Positions 50,503 through 58,839 of a stretch of 64,000 bases of DNA are shown here, in pieces. Under the pieces are notes generated by a model that saw only the letters and a list, made by a program, of their open reading frames with translations, was not told the DNA's origin and made no database searches. Each line of letters starts with the position of its first letter. The stretch's first letter is position 1. The stretch is from an uncultured Psychroserpens sp. (GTDB lineage Bacteria; Bacteroidota; Bacteroidia; Flavobacteriales; Flavobacteriaceae), in the NCBI RefSeq assembly GCF_947500255.1, contig NZ_CANMRL010000006.1, positions 186,001-250,000 on the forward strand, written 5' to 3'. Made by a program: the position numbers and the translations under genes.

Positions 50503-51315
50503 CTACCAATCCTCAAGGGATGATTTATTTTCTCTCCATGACCATTCTACATCTTCCATAAACCAATGAAAAGCTTCAATGTCAGTTACATTCCAATTCC
50601 TAAATCCTCGGACGTTTTCGAACAGCCTTCTAGCATTTTCTGCAGTAGGCTGGTTTAAAACCTGATTCATTTCTTTGATTAGGTTCTTGGGTTTGGCTTT
50701 GCATCTTGACAAGTATTCGTAAAACCACTTGTGATATGGGAAAAATATCCGGTTATATGTGAGAATCAACCTCCCTGCAAATAGCACAAGCTGCGATGCG
50801 GCACGGCTTTTCGTATAAATGTTCCCATGTCGCTCTGCTTCACCCATTAGCCAATTCTGGATAAAAGTCATCGCATAGAATTTTCGTATTTTTTGGTCTC
50901 GGTCAGCTTCAGAGTATTGCTGAATAGAATGGATGATGTTCACCAAGTCATCTACTTTTGAAAAGGCTATGATTGCTCCATCAAATGCCGCTCTGGTGGG
51001 TTCATTTCCTCGGTCAACTACTTGCTTTATGTAATGCATATCGATGACTTTTCCATCCACAAAGCCACCAGGATAATCTGTCAAGTCCGTTCGGTTGATA
51101 AAAAAGTCTCCTACTTTATGTCGATTTTTAAATTCTTCATCTGTGGCAACCATCATAAAATCAATATCAGAATCTGGTCTAGCGCATCCTTTGGCAACAG
51201 ACCCACCAATGATTAAAGCCTCAAACCGTTCATCGTCCTGATATTCTTTTACAAGGTTATTGATTGCACGCTGGTGATGAGGTAAGATATTAGTGTTCAT
51301 AGTTTTCAGATTCAT
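50503..51315 (-). CDS. nucleotidyltransferase-domain protein
   Basis: 270 residues from the ATG at 51313-51315; an ATG at 51298-51300 is an alternative. The Pol-beta-type motif is GGSVAKGCARPDSDIDFMMV (G-S-x-x-x-G ... S-D-x-D), with a third Asp later (GKVIDMHYI). The C-terminal half is helical, ending in ENVRGFRNWNVTDIEAF. It resembles proteins of the aminoglycoside adenylyltransferase/MNT group, but the substrate is unknown. The gene lies between an intact SRPBCC gene and the remnant of another, so it was probably brought in by recombination. Confidence 0.78.
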   Translation of the reverse strand: MNLKTMNTNILPHHQRAINNLVKEYQDDERFEALIIGGSVAKGCARPDSDIDFMMVATDEEFKNRHKVGDFFINRTDLTDYPGGFVDGKVIDMHYIKQVVDRGNEPTRAAFDGAIIAFSKVDDLVNIIHSIQQYSEADRDQKIRKFYAMTFIQNWLMGEAERHGNIYTKSRAASQLVLFAGRLILTYNRIFFPYHKWFYEYLSRCKAKPKNLIKEMNQVLNQPTAENARRLFENVRGFRNWNVTDIEAFHWFMEDVEWSWRENKSSLEDW

Positions 51316-51408
51316 TTTTATCAATTTTCTTTAGCTTTCATTGAATGCCAACAAATAATAACTTATTGATTTTATTCCAATAACTCCGTTTTTTAAATTC
51401 TTACAATA

Positions 51409-51834
51409 TTAATAACGTTGTTCATATACTACAGTCTCTCCAAACTCAACATATCGCTTAAGGATTCTTAAGTACATTGCCCAACAATAAGATGAATTTT
51501 TAAAATGCTCATTGGCTTCTTTCCATCCACTATGGGTAAATACCACTTCCGTGCAGTTGTCTTTATTTATAAGTTGAAATCCAACTTTTGTATGCAACCA
51601 ATCTATATGAGAATCCACAATTGTTAATTGAAATTCTTTATTAATATCGAATTTTGATACAATTGCCTTCCATATGCAGTCATTGCCAAAATTCAAAGTA
51701 TATTTTTCATTTAATTTTGGCAGACCTAAAGTACTTTTACTCCACCATTTGTCTAATCCATCTGAAGTGGAAATAGCCTTAAATACCTTAGAAACTGATT
51801 CGTTAATTGTTAATTGATGATGTATATCTACCAT
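51409..51834 (-). CDS. SRPBCC / AHSA1-like protein
   Basis: 141 residues. VDIHHQLTINESVSKVFKAIS, LDKWWSKSTLGLPKLNEKYTLN, FQLTIVDSHIDWLHTKVGF and a final helix FKNSSYCWAMYLRILKRYVE. Typical for flavobacterial AHSA1-like proteins. The C-terminal sequence is repeated in the remnant at 50440. Starts 11 bp after the cytochrome gene stop. Confidence 0.8.
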   Translation of the reverse strand: MVDIHHQLTINESVSKVFKAISTSDGLDKWWSKSTLGLPKLNEKYTLNFGNDCIWKAIVSKFDINKEFQLTIVDSHIDWLHTKVGFQLINKDNCTEVVFTHSGWKEANEHFKNSSYCWAMYLRILKRYVEFGETVVYEQRY

Positions 51835-51845
51835 GTTAAAGCTAT

Positions 51846-52832
51846 TTACAAGCTATCAATATACTCTACGATTAAGTTGATTCCTCCTTGGTCTAATACA
51901 GTTACTCCCATATATGGCATTGTTCCATCCATAATGGATTCCTTAATTTCTTTCTTAATCTCAACAATTCTACCATCCTTAGGTGAAGTTTCATAACTGA
52001 AATCATATCCTCCTTCTGGTTTCCATCCTTTTGGATTATGACAATGTGCACAATTCATCTCTAGGTACGCTTTGGCTCTATCAGACAATGAAGCTTCTAA
52101 ATCATTATAATCAACGATTGTAGATACCGTTTTTACATCAAAGCTATTCAATATACCAAGTGATTGTAGATGCTGTAATTGATTGACGACTGAATCCTTT
52201 ACTACGATAGTATTATTTAAATTTCTCATTTTTGGGCCTAAAGGCGCAACTTTATTCTCTGATAGATGACAAGAAGCACATTCATTGTTACTTGGAATGT
52301 GGTAATCAATTTTTTGATTTTCTCCAGACGCTGTAACCCAACTTACTTCCATATCTTTTCCTTCTTTTGTTAATACTGCATCGGTTTGAGAATCATTCCA
52401 AACATAAGTTGCTACATTCCACACTTCTTCCTTTTTTATAAATAACCTTGTCTCAATTAATTGATTACCATCATTAGGGCTTCTTGCATCATTGTAGTAA
52501 TAGAATGTTTTAACCATAATAGTTCCATTTGGAAATAAAGGAAGTCCGTTTCCATTCATTTTCATTTGCTCGCCTTTTGGTAATTTAATCAGTCTTTGTT
52601 TTTCTGCATAGTTTGAAAACAACACTGATTTCAACTCAAACAGATGGTAATCCTCTGTTGGCAACATATCTTGTTGTTTTCCTTTATAAATATTATAGGA
52701 AGAAATATATTGCTCAAACTCTAATGTTGTGGCAACATCAATTATTTCTTCCTTCTTTGAGGATAGAGTAGTATATAAAACTATAGCGATGAACGTAACT
52801 AAAGATAATATGATAAAAAACTTTTTTTTCAT
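51846..52832 (-). CDS. SO2930-family diheme c-type cytochrome
   Basis: 328 residues. N-terminal anchor or signal (FIILSLVTFIAIVLYTT). Two heme-binding CxxCH motifs: CASCH at 185-189 and CAHCH at 261-265. Surrounding sequence (FPNGTIMVKTFYYY, WNDSQTDA, YHIPSNNECASCH, LEMNCAHCHNPKGW) matches the SO2930 family as I know it. Predicted periplasmic electron-transfer protein; no partner oxidase or reductase in the window. The ankyrin gene precedes it by 11 bp. Confidence 0.85.
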   Translation of the reverse strand: MKKKFFIILSLVTFIAIVLYTTLSSKKEEIIDVATTLEFEQYISSYNIYKGKQQDMLPTEDYHLFELKSVLFSNYAEKQRLIKLPKGEQMKMNGNGLPLFPNGTIMVKTFYYYNDARSPNDGNQLIETRLFIKKEEVWNVATYVWNDSQTDAVLTKEGKDMEVSWVTASGENQKIDYHIPSNNECASCHLSENKVAPLGPKMRNLNNTIVVKDSVVNQLQHLQSLGILNSFDVKTVSTIVDYNDLEASLSDRAKAYLEMNCAHCHNPKGWKPEGGYDFSYETSPKDGRIVEIKKEIKESIMDGTMPYMGVTVLDQGGINLIVEYIDSL

Positions 52833-52843
52833 GATAAGTAAGT

Positions 52844-53725
52844 TTATCTATCAAAAATTGCTCTAGTACCTCCAGCACCTATCATTGTAAATAAATGTGG
52901 TTTTTCACTTGAAAAAGAAAATTTGAAATAATACTTAGTAGATTTATCTGTCTTTTCGATTATCATTTTAACTTGTTCATGGGTACCACCTTCTAGCATA
53001 ATTATGCTAGACTGAGGCATTTCTTTACAAAATCTATCTAAAGCACCCTTGAAAAAATCTCTTCCTCTTTTCTTAACTAATTCTGGGTCAAAGTGTAAAT
53101 CAATGAACTCGTCATGTGTCATTTTAGTATTGTCATGGGCATAATCCACAATTGCCACAGCACGTTGCTGATAAACATTATTTGGTGAAACGGTATCATT
53201 TCTAAGAGGTAAAACTTTACCCTCTTTAGGTGGTTCATTCTTTTTGAAGTTTTGAAGATATTCTAAAACCAATCTTGATTTTTCGCCACCTGCATTGGCA
53301 TGATGAATTAAGTCTAAACCGTGAGGCCCCTTAGCATCAATTAATTTTGGATATTTAACTAAAAGCTGCTGAATAATACCTAAGTCACCTAGCATGGCTG
53401 CGGAAAACATATTAAATCTTGCGCCATTTGCAATTAAATATTCTGCAATTTCAGTATGCCCTATATGACTAGCTGCACCCAAAGCTGTTTCAAAATCACC
53501 TCCTCCCCAATCATGAGTTGCGTTCAGTAACGAAGGGGTCTTTGACAACATACTTTTAACAGTGCTGAAATCTCCGTGAGCTTTAGCAACGAATTGATAC
53601 ACTAACTCTTTATCTAATGGGTCTTTTTCTTGTGTGATTTTATTTTTTGAAAAAACTAAGGTTGGCATAAATGCCATAGAAGCTGTTGTAACTAGCCCTG
53701 TTGTCAGAAATTTTTTTCTATCCAT
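52844..53725 (-). CDS. exported ankyrin-repeat protein
   Basis: 293 residues. The N-terminus MDRKKFLTTGLVTTASMAFMPT resembles a Tat signal with RK instead of RR. Ankyrin-like repeats at about 45-165: GDFSTVKSMLSKTPSLLNATHD, TALGAASHIGHTEIAEYLIANGA, SAAMLGDLGIIQQLLVKYPKLIDA. The C-terminal part (about 200-293) resembles a small alpha/beta domain with LFTMIGAGGTRAIFD. Likely a periplasmic protein-interaction module. 108 bp downstream of the PDZ/hydrolase gene. Confidence 0.78.
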   Translation of the reverse strand: MDRKKFLTTGLVTTASMAFMPTLVFSKNKITQEKDPLDKELVYQFVAKAHGDFSTVKSMLSKTPSLLNATHDWGGGDFETALGAASHIGHTEIAEYLIANGARFNMFSAAMLGDLGIIQQLLVKYPKLIDAKGPHGLDLIHHANAGGEKSRLVLEYLQNFKKNEPPKEGKVLPLRNDTVSPNNVYQQRAVAIVDYAHDNTKMTHDEFIDLHFDPELVKKRGRDFFKGALDRFCKEMPQSSIIMLEGGTHEQVKMIIEKTDKSTKYYFKFSFSSEKPHLFTMIGAGGTRAIFDR

Positions 53726-53833
53726 GTTTGATTTTTTATATTATTTCAAACAATTTATAATCTTTATTGCCATCGAATAATTAAAAAATCCTTAATTGAA
53801 GTAGAAATACATTTTTATGAAGTAGAAAAAACC

Positions 53834-55147
53834 TTATTGAAGCATTAATTCATCTAACCAATGAATAATTTGAGCAGGTATATCTTTATTTGGAATTGTA
53901 GATCTGTTATTAAACCCTTCTTTAGCTGAAGCTGAATCTCTATAAAAATAAAGATTATGATCTGTTTTAGTAAGTGTGATGAGTTTAGAATTCGGGTTGC
54001 TAGATTTTTCAATAATTCTTTGACTATCTTCTTTATCCATAACCCAATCGTATTCTCCATATAGTGCTAAAATTGGTTGTGAAACAGCACTCCACACTTT
54101 ACCCATATTGGTGTCATTTACTTGCCAATAAAACTCAATTGGTCTACCATATTGCAGGTTACTTTCACTAGGCCAAACTGGTAATAGATGAGGTTTTTTT
54201 TTCAAAATTTCACTAGGCTTAAGTTTTTCACTAAAACACATTGCATAAAACTCTGAATACAATTTCATTTTTGAATAAACTTCTTCTGGTTTTTCATTAC
54301 TGTATTCCATTCTTCTCCGTTCAAAATCCAACAATCTTTCATGCCATGATTTATAATAACCTCCTGCAAATATCAATGCTTTTAAATCCTTATTTTCAGA
54401 AGCTAATATTGCTGCTATGTTACTTCCCATACTACCTCCAAGAATAATTATGTTTTCTAGATCTATATCATCTCTTAATTTTAGTTGTTCTAGCGCTTCT
54501 CTATGTATATTGACTTCTGTTGTAAAATCAAGTTCACTACAATCTGGCCCTTCACTATCGCCAACACCAAACTTTTCTGTTCTTTGAACTAAATAACCGC
54601 TCTTTGATAGCTCCCAAATTAAATTTGAAAAGCCGTGGTTACTTCCTCTTGATTCAACTGAACTACAGGATAGCCATTGCACAAAAAGAATAGCAGGTAA
54701 TTTTTTTGTCGTTCTGGGTGATTTAGGCTTGGTTACAACAGTTCTAATTTTATAACCATAATTAGTAATGAATGATTGATAATCAATATCGAGTTCTTTT
54801 ACTACTTCTTTTTGTTTTGGTTGAAAAGTCAATTCAATAGTTTTTATATACCCATTTCTATTAACTAGAAAGGTATATTTTCTATTCGAGCGTAAACCTC
54901 TAATTAATTTTAAATATTGGTCGTTAGTAGTAATATTGTTGTTATCAATCTTGATAATAAGGTCATTATCCCTTAGCCCATTTTTATACTCAGTACTAGT
55001 GGTCGGAACACTTGTTATTAATATACTTGGAGCATTAAATTTCATTTTAGCTTTGACATCAGCTCTTCTTTTCAAATCATCAGTTTTAGACTGACTGCTG
55101 GAAATATTGAATGTTAAAAAGGCAAAAACAAAAATCAAACTTTTCAT
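53834..55147 (-). CDS. exported PDZ-alpha/beta-hydrolase fusion
   Basis: 437 residues. Signal peptide (NISSSQSK). A PDZ-like domain at about 40-110 (APSILITSVPTTSTEYKNGLRDNDLIIKIDNN split as ILITSVPTTSTEYKNG and LRDNDLIIKID). The alpha/beta hydrolase at about 130-435 has the oxyanion region ILFVQWLSCSS, the nucleophile elbow LGGSMGSN with Ser, YGEYDWVMDKED and a terminal catalytic His in LTKTDHNLYF. A PDZ domain ahead of a hydrolase is unusual; it may recognise a peptide or protein partner. It begins 3 bp after the YciI-like gene stop. Confidence 0.82.
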   Translation of the reverse strand: MKSLIFVFAFLTFNISSSQSKTDDLKRRADVKAKMKFNAPSILITSVPTTSTEYKNGLRDNDLIIKIDNNNITTNDQYLKLIRGLRSNRKYTFLVNRNGYIKTIELTFQPKQKEVVKELDIDYQSFITNYGYKIRTVVTKPKSPRTTKKLPAILFVQWLSCSSVESRGSNHGFSNLIWELSKSGYLVQRTEKFGVGDSEGPDCSELDFTTEVNIHREALEQLKLRDDIDLENIIILGGSMGSNIAAILASENKDLKALIFAGGYYKSWHERLLDFERRRMEYSNEKPEEVYSKMKLYSEFYAMCFSEKLKPSEILKKKPHLLPVWPSESNLQYGRPIEFYWQVNDTNMGKVWSAVSQPILALYGEYDWVMDKEDSQRIIEKSSNPNSKLITLTKTDHNLYFYRDSASAKEGFNNRSTIPNKDIPAQIIHWLDELMLQ

Positions 55148-55150
55148 AAT

Positions 55151-55540
55151 CTAATCTTTACTGTTTGAGTTTTCTAATGTCAACATACCTGTTTGGGTAT
55201 ACCATGTTCGTATTTTATATTTAAATCGCCCAGCTTTTACTGCAGGATCCTCTTGAACCCAGTTTTCGGCTTTTTGTATAGAATTAGTATTTAAAACAAA
55301 TAAGCCGCCACCGTCTTTAAATGGACCAGCAAGTAGTAATTTACCTTCAGAGGCTAATTTTCTTATATTTTTCATATGATCCATTTGAATTTTTTGCAAA
55401 TCGGTAGATTCGAAACTTTTTTCAGTAGGAATTAACTCAACAAAATGATAAACCACATTTTTTGGTAAATTCTCTGTCTGAGCAAACAATTGCGATGCAA
55501 AAAGGAAAAATAACATTATTAAAAATTTCTTGTCTTTCAT
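55151..55540 (-). CDS. secreted YciI-like protein
   Basis: 129 residues with a Sec signal (ASQLFAQ). YciI-related fold: YHFVELIPTEKSFESTDLQKIQMDHMKNIRKL, EGKLLLAGPFKDGGGLFVLN, AENWVQEDPAVKAGRFKYKIRTW. The family is ferredoxin-like, with an Asp-His motif here replaced by MDHMK. Usually cytosolic; secreted versions occur in Bacteroidota. 31 bp downstream of the membrane protein gene. Confidence 0.8.
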   Translation of the reverse strand: MKDKKFLIMLFFLFASQLFAQTENLPKNVVYHFVELIPTEKSFESTDLQKIQMDHMKNIRKLASEGKLLLAGPFKDGGGLFVLNTNSIQKAENWVQEDPAVKAGRFKYKIRTWYTQTGMLTLENSNSKD

Positions 55541-55571
55541 ATCAGTATATTAAATTAAGTTACTCGTTGAA

Positions 55572-55982
55572 TCATATTTTTTTATTGGAATAGATAACTT
55601 TACACAATACTACAGCACCTATACCCTGCTCCATTAAATGCCATAAGGTATCAACTAAACCATAGACCAATGGGAAATCCCATCTTCCCCAAAGTATTAA
55701 GTACAAAGGCAAGGTAGCTGCCAAACCAAATGTTGCTCCGAAAATGAAACCCCTTATGAATTTTGGATTTTCGTTAAAGTTCTTAACTACAATCAATGTC
55801 ATTATTGCAGATAGAATGAGGTAACCAAGAGCGATAATTGGTAAATTAAAATCTTCTTCTGGTCTTATTATAGTTGGCGAATTATTAATATAAAAGTCAT
55901 TCATTATTATGGCATTCCACAGACCGCCAAGAATAAACATTACTATAAATGATATAAGAAAGGCCAATAAATTTTTCTTCAT
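55572..55982 (-). CDS. small membrane protein of unknown family
   Basis: 136 residues from the ATG at 55980-55982; the frame beyond opens only with TTG. Four hydrophobic helices (about 6-24, 45-65, 83-104, 112-130). No motif recognised. First gene of the minus-strand run, head-to-head with the LytS/LytR-type pair. Confidence 0.62.
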   Translation of the reverse strand: MKKNLLAFLISFIVMFILGGLWNAIIMNDFYINNSPTIIRPEEDFNLPIIALGYLILSAIMTLIVVKNFNENPKFIRGFIFGATFGLAATLPLYLILWGRWDFPLVYGLVDTLWHLMEQGIGAVVLCKVIYSNKKI

Positions 55983-56138
55983 TTTCTTTATGATTTTATA
56001 CTTCAATTAATGAATTTATAAATGATTTTTATCTTTCTTTATTAACCAAAGTAAAACGTTATGGTTTTGAATCTAAAGTTGTAAAATTTGAAGTCAGTTG
56101 TCAATTACCCCATTTTATTTTTTAATAAATTTGATACA

Positions 56139-57200
56139 ATGGAAAAATTTAAATCTTATTTCAAAAATGAGCGTGCTATACTATTTTTTGCTTGGCTATT
56201 AATTGTTATTTTAACATTAACTCAACGACTAATTGCAGGTGTATTTGATTTTAATCAATTCAATTTAAGTGACATATTAAAGTTCCCTTTTTCAGTTCTT
56301 TTAATTGGTACAATTCTTCTATTTATATGGGTAGTCCCAGGGTTTAAATTCATCATAGCAATAAAAGCCAATTGGAAATATTTGTTGTTTTTAATCCATA
56401 GTCTAGTCTATAGCTTCGCTTATTTATTTTTTGTTATTATTCTCTACGGTACATTAATTGAACAACTAAATGTTAATTGGATAAGGGGTCAGGTAAAAGA
56501 TGTTTTTGCAAATGGATTCCATACAATTCTACAGAACTACATTTTTTTAATATCAATTCTTTTTGCGTTTAATTATTTTAAAAGTAGAGAACAAACCAAC
56601 CTAGCAAAAAATAAAATTGAGAATGAACTTTTAAAAGTTAAACACAATGCTCTAAAGGCAAAATTACAACCACATTTTTTGTTTAACACTTTGAATAGTA
56701 TTGTAGCTTTGATAGAAGAAAATAAAAATAAAGCACAAAAATCGTTAATCAATTTGAGTGATCTCTTGCGGTATTCAATGGACATTAAACCTAAAAAACT
56801 GATTTCAATAAATGAGGAAATAGATTTACTCAAAAAATACCTTTCCATAGAAAAGTCAAGGTATGAAGATCAAATAGATGTTGAGTGGGTTTTTACAGAA
56901 TTAAAAGGTAAAAATGAAAAATTTGAAGTTCCAGCAATGATATTACAACCAATCGTAGAAAATAGTATTAAACATGGATTTAAGAACATAGACTATAAAC
57001 TTAAACTTGTGATTGAAATTAACTTGATAAATAAATCCGTTAGGATTAAAAATAATGGTCAATCCTTGCTAAAAAAGTTAAGAACTAATACCGGTCTTCA
57101 GTTGGTTAAGCAGCGTCTAGAATATCATTTTGAAGATAATGCTCAATTTAAAATTTATCAAAAAGATAATTGGGTAATAAATGATATTAATTTTACTTAA
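56139..57200 (+). CDS. LytS/YehU-type membrane histidine kinase
   Basis: 353 residues from the ATG at 56139 (the frame back to 56088 begins TTG). Four membrane helices (about 12-30, 48-68, 80-105, 125-145), then a coiled coil and the His_kinase box KLQPHFLFNTLNSIVALI with the phosphoacceptor His179. The N box MILQPIVENSIKHGF and the G box in VRIKNNGQSLL form the ATPase region, in which the usual DNG is reduced to NNG and the last glycine-rich loop is weak (TGLQLVKQRL). It pairs with the LytTR regulator 3 bp downstream. An element TAAATTTG (56126-56133) lies right before the ATG. Confidence 0.86.
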   Translation: MEKFKSYFKNERAILFFAWLLIVILTLTQRLIAGVFDFNQFNLSDILKFPFSVLLIGTILLFIWVVPGFKFIIAIKANWKYLLFLIHSLVYSFAYLFFVIILYGTLIEQLNVNWIRGQVKDVFANGFHTILQNYIFLISILFAFNYFKSREQTNLAKNKIENELLKVKHNALKAKLQPHFLFNTLNSIVALIEENKNKAQKSLINLSDLLRYSMDIKPKKLISINEEIDLLKKYLSIEKSRYEDQIDVEWVFTELKGKNEKFEVPAMILQPIVENSIKHGFKNIDYKLKLVIEINLINKSVRIKNNGQSLLKKLRTNTGLQLVKQRLEYHFEDNAQFKIYQKDNWVINDINFT

Positions 57201-57203
57201 GCT

Positions 57204-57923
57204 ATGGAAAGAATTAAAACAATACTAGTTGAAGATGAAGGTGCTGCTTTAAGAAGACTGCAAAAATTTGCCGTTAAACATCCTTTGTTAGAAGTTGTTG
57301 GCACCGCTGATAGTGGAAAAAAAGCTCTAAAAATCATCAATGATTGTAGTTCAGATCTTATTCTATTGGATATTGAACTTAAAGATATGACTGCATTTGA
57401 AGTTCTTACTCAATTAAAAAATAAACTCGAAGCTCAAATTATATTCATTACGGCATATAACCAATATGCGGTTGAAGCATTTGATATCGCAGCTACAGAT
57501 TATCTTTTAAAGCCCTACGATGAAAATCGTTTTAATAAGGCAATAGAAAGAGCCTACCACAATAAAGAAAAAACGAACATTCAAAGTTTATTAAATGTAT
57601 TAGTAAATCAAAATTACACTCATAATACTTTCAAATTCGAAATTATAGAAGGTTCTAGTGTTCATTATTTCTTACCAGAAAATATTATTTGGATAGAGGC
57701 AGATGGATATTATAGTCTTATTCATAAAGTTGATGAGACAAGCGTTCTTGTAAGAAAAACGCTCAAAGAAATTGAACAAATTGTTTCAAGTAAAGAATTT
57801 GTTAGAATAAATAGGTCTTCAATTATTAACACAAGTTACATAGTGAAAGAGACTATCAACATAGCTCAACAATTTGTTTATTTAAAAGGAAATATTAAGT
57901 TAAAAAAATCAAATAAATATTGA
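57204..57923 (+). CDS. LytTR-type response regulator
   Basis: 239 residues. Receiver domain at 1-120, phosphoacceptor Asp near 55 in LILLDIELKDMTAF, and the conserved Lys in DYLLKPYDEN. LytTR DNA-binding domain at about 138-239 (NIIWIEADGYYSLIHKVDET, VRINRSSIINTSYI). The end (IKLKKSNKY) is close to the domain's usual end. Probably regulates the divergent gene run at 55982; no LytTR direct-repeat site was found by eye. Confidence 0.9.
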   Translation: MERIKTILVEDEGAALRRLQKFAVKHPLLEVVGTADSGKKALKIINDCSSDLILLDIELKDMTAFEVLTQLKNKLEAQIIFITAYNQYAVEAFDIAATDYLLKPYDENRFNKAIERAYHNKEKTNIQSLLNVLVNQNYTHNTFKFEIIEGSSVHYFLPENIIWIEADGYYSLIHKVDETSVLVRKTLKEIEQIVSSKEFVRINRSSIINTSYIVKETINIAQQFVYLKGNIKLKKSNKY

Positions 57924-58260
57924 AATACTAAAGCTAACAGGTTCTAAACTTTCTAATGAACCAGATGCGAGAGCATTCCCTATTTTCTTATTGTGATATT
58001 TAATATGGGCTTGAAGGGTTTTACATTTTCATCTTCGCCATTGTAATTAGCTTTTATCAATTGATTGATTTTATGACTGCCCAAAAACTACAAAAACTCT
58101 TAAAATTATTGGTTTTACAAAATTTTTCTCCCTTTACTAGTTTTTAGTGACCACTGTAGGATTGACTCCGTCCTTCCTGACAAAGCTCCGCTTTGAAAAC
58201 AAAAAAGCCACAAAATAAAAAAAGCAAGCTATTTTATTTTGCTTGCTTTTTTGTTTATTC
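57924..58260. other. gap between the LytTR gene and the island
   Basis: No gene seen. A degenerate copy of the att sequence, GTGACCACTGTAGGATTG, is at 58147-58164 (14 of 18 bases match the repeat at 58261). The terminator at 58217-58252 lies just before the att repeat. Confidence 0.5.
58217..58252. terminator. terminator beside the displaced tRNA 3' end
   Basis: A-run plus GCAAGC, 11-nt AT loop, GCTTGC plus T-run. It lies 8 bp from the att repeat at 58261 on the side away from the island. This is where the terminator of the original tRNA-Arg gene should stand if the island inserted into the tRNA 3' end. Confidence 0.72.
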
Positions 58261-58278
58261 GTGACCATGGCAGGATTC
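58261..58278. repeat. att-like direct repeat, distal copy (displaced tRNA-Arg 3' end)
   Basis: GTGACCATGGCAGGATTC is identical over 18 bp to 60492-60509, the 3' end of tRNA-Arg(ACG). It has no tRNA body next to it, so it is the displaced 3' end expected after integration into a tRNA gene. Confidence 0.75.
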
Positions 58279-58371
58279 TAATTTCATGTTTAAATAGCTA
58301 ATTATTAATTACTTAACATTTTAAATGGGGCAAAAATGAATAACTTATCCATAGTTTTTATTCAAAAAAAT

Positions 58372-58833
58372 CTAATGTTCATCATAAATTTCTTTAGCAA
58401 CTATATAGAATTCACTATCAAGAGCTTCTTCTTCATTTTCTTCAACTTCCTTACCTTCGGATACATCCATAAAATTATCAATCATTGACCTATAAATTTT
58501 AGTTAGATCATTGGTTCTTTCATCTTTTAAATCTAGCATCATTTCTAACGCATAATAATTTGTATGCAACTTATGAATCATTTCAATGAATTCATCAAAC
58601 TCGGAATCGGGGTTACCTTCTGACTCAAATCCAACAGAGATTGCTTTATTTGACAAAAGCAATGAAGTATTTAGGAATTCAACAAGCCTTAATCTAAAAT
58701 CTTCTTTCCACTTTAAATTAGCTGTGAGCCTTATATTTTCTTTCATTCTTCGTAAAGCAAATCTTGCAGTCAAAAAAATCCCAATTAAAGCAAACGCTAT
58801 TTTTGATATTTCAATCCAATGTTTAACTTCCAT
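58372..58833 (-). CDS. small membrane-anchored helical protein on the tRNA island
   Basis: 153 residues. N-terminal membrane helix (about 6-27, WIEISKIAFALIGIFLTARFAL) followed by RRMKENIRLTANLKWKEDF, then a wholly helical cytosolic part with acidic end (EGKEVEENEEEALDSEF). No family recognised. It starts 6 bp after the stop of the 464-residue gene, so the two form an operon and probably a membrane complex. Confidence 0.7.
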   Translation of the reverse strand: MEVKHWIEISKIAFALIGIFLTARFALRRMKENIRLTANLKWKEDFRLRLVEFLNTSLLLSNKAISVGFESEGNPDSEFDEFIEMIHKLHTNYYALEMMLDLKDERTNDLTKIYRSMIDNFMDVSEGKEVEENEEEALDSEFYIVAKEIYDEH

Positions 58834-58839
58834 AATCTA

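Noticed and set aside
58147-58164. third copy of the att repeat
   Set aside because: Only 14 of 18 bases match and no tRNA body or terminator is attached in the right place, so it was not listed as a separate att site.
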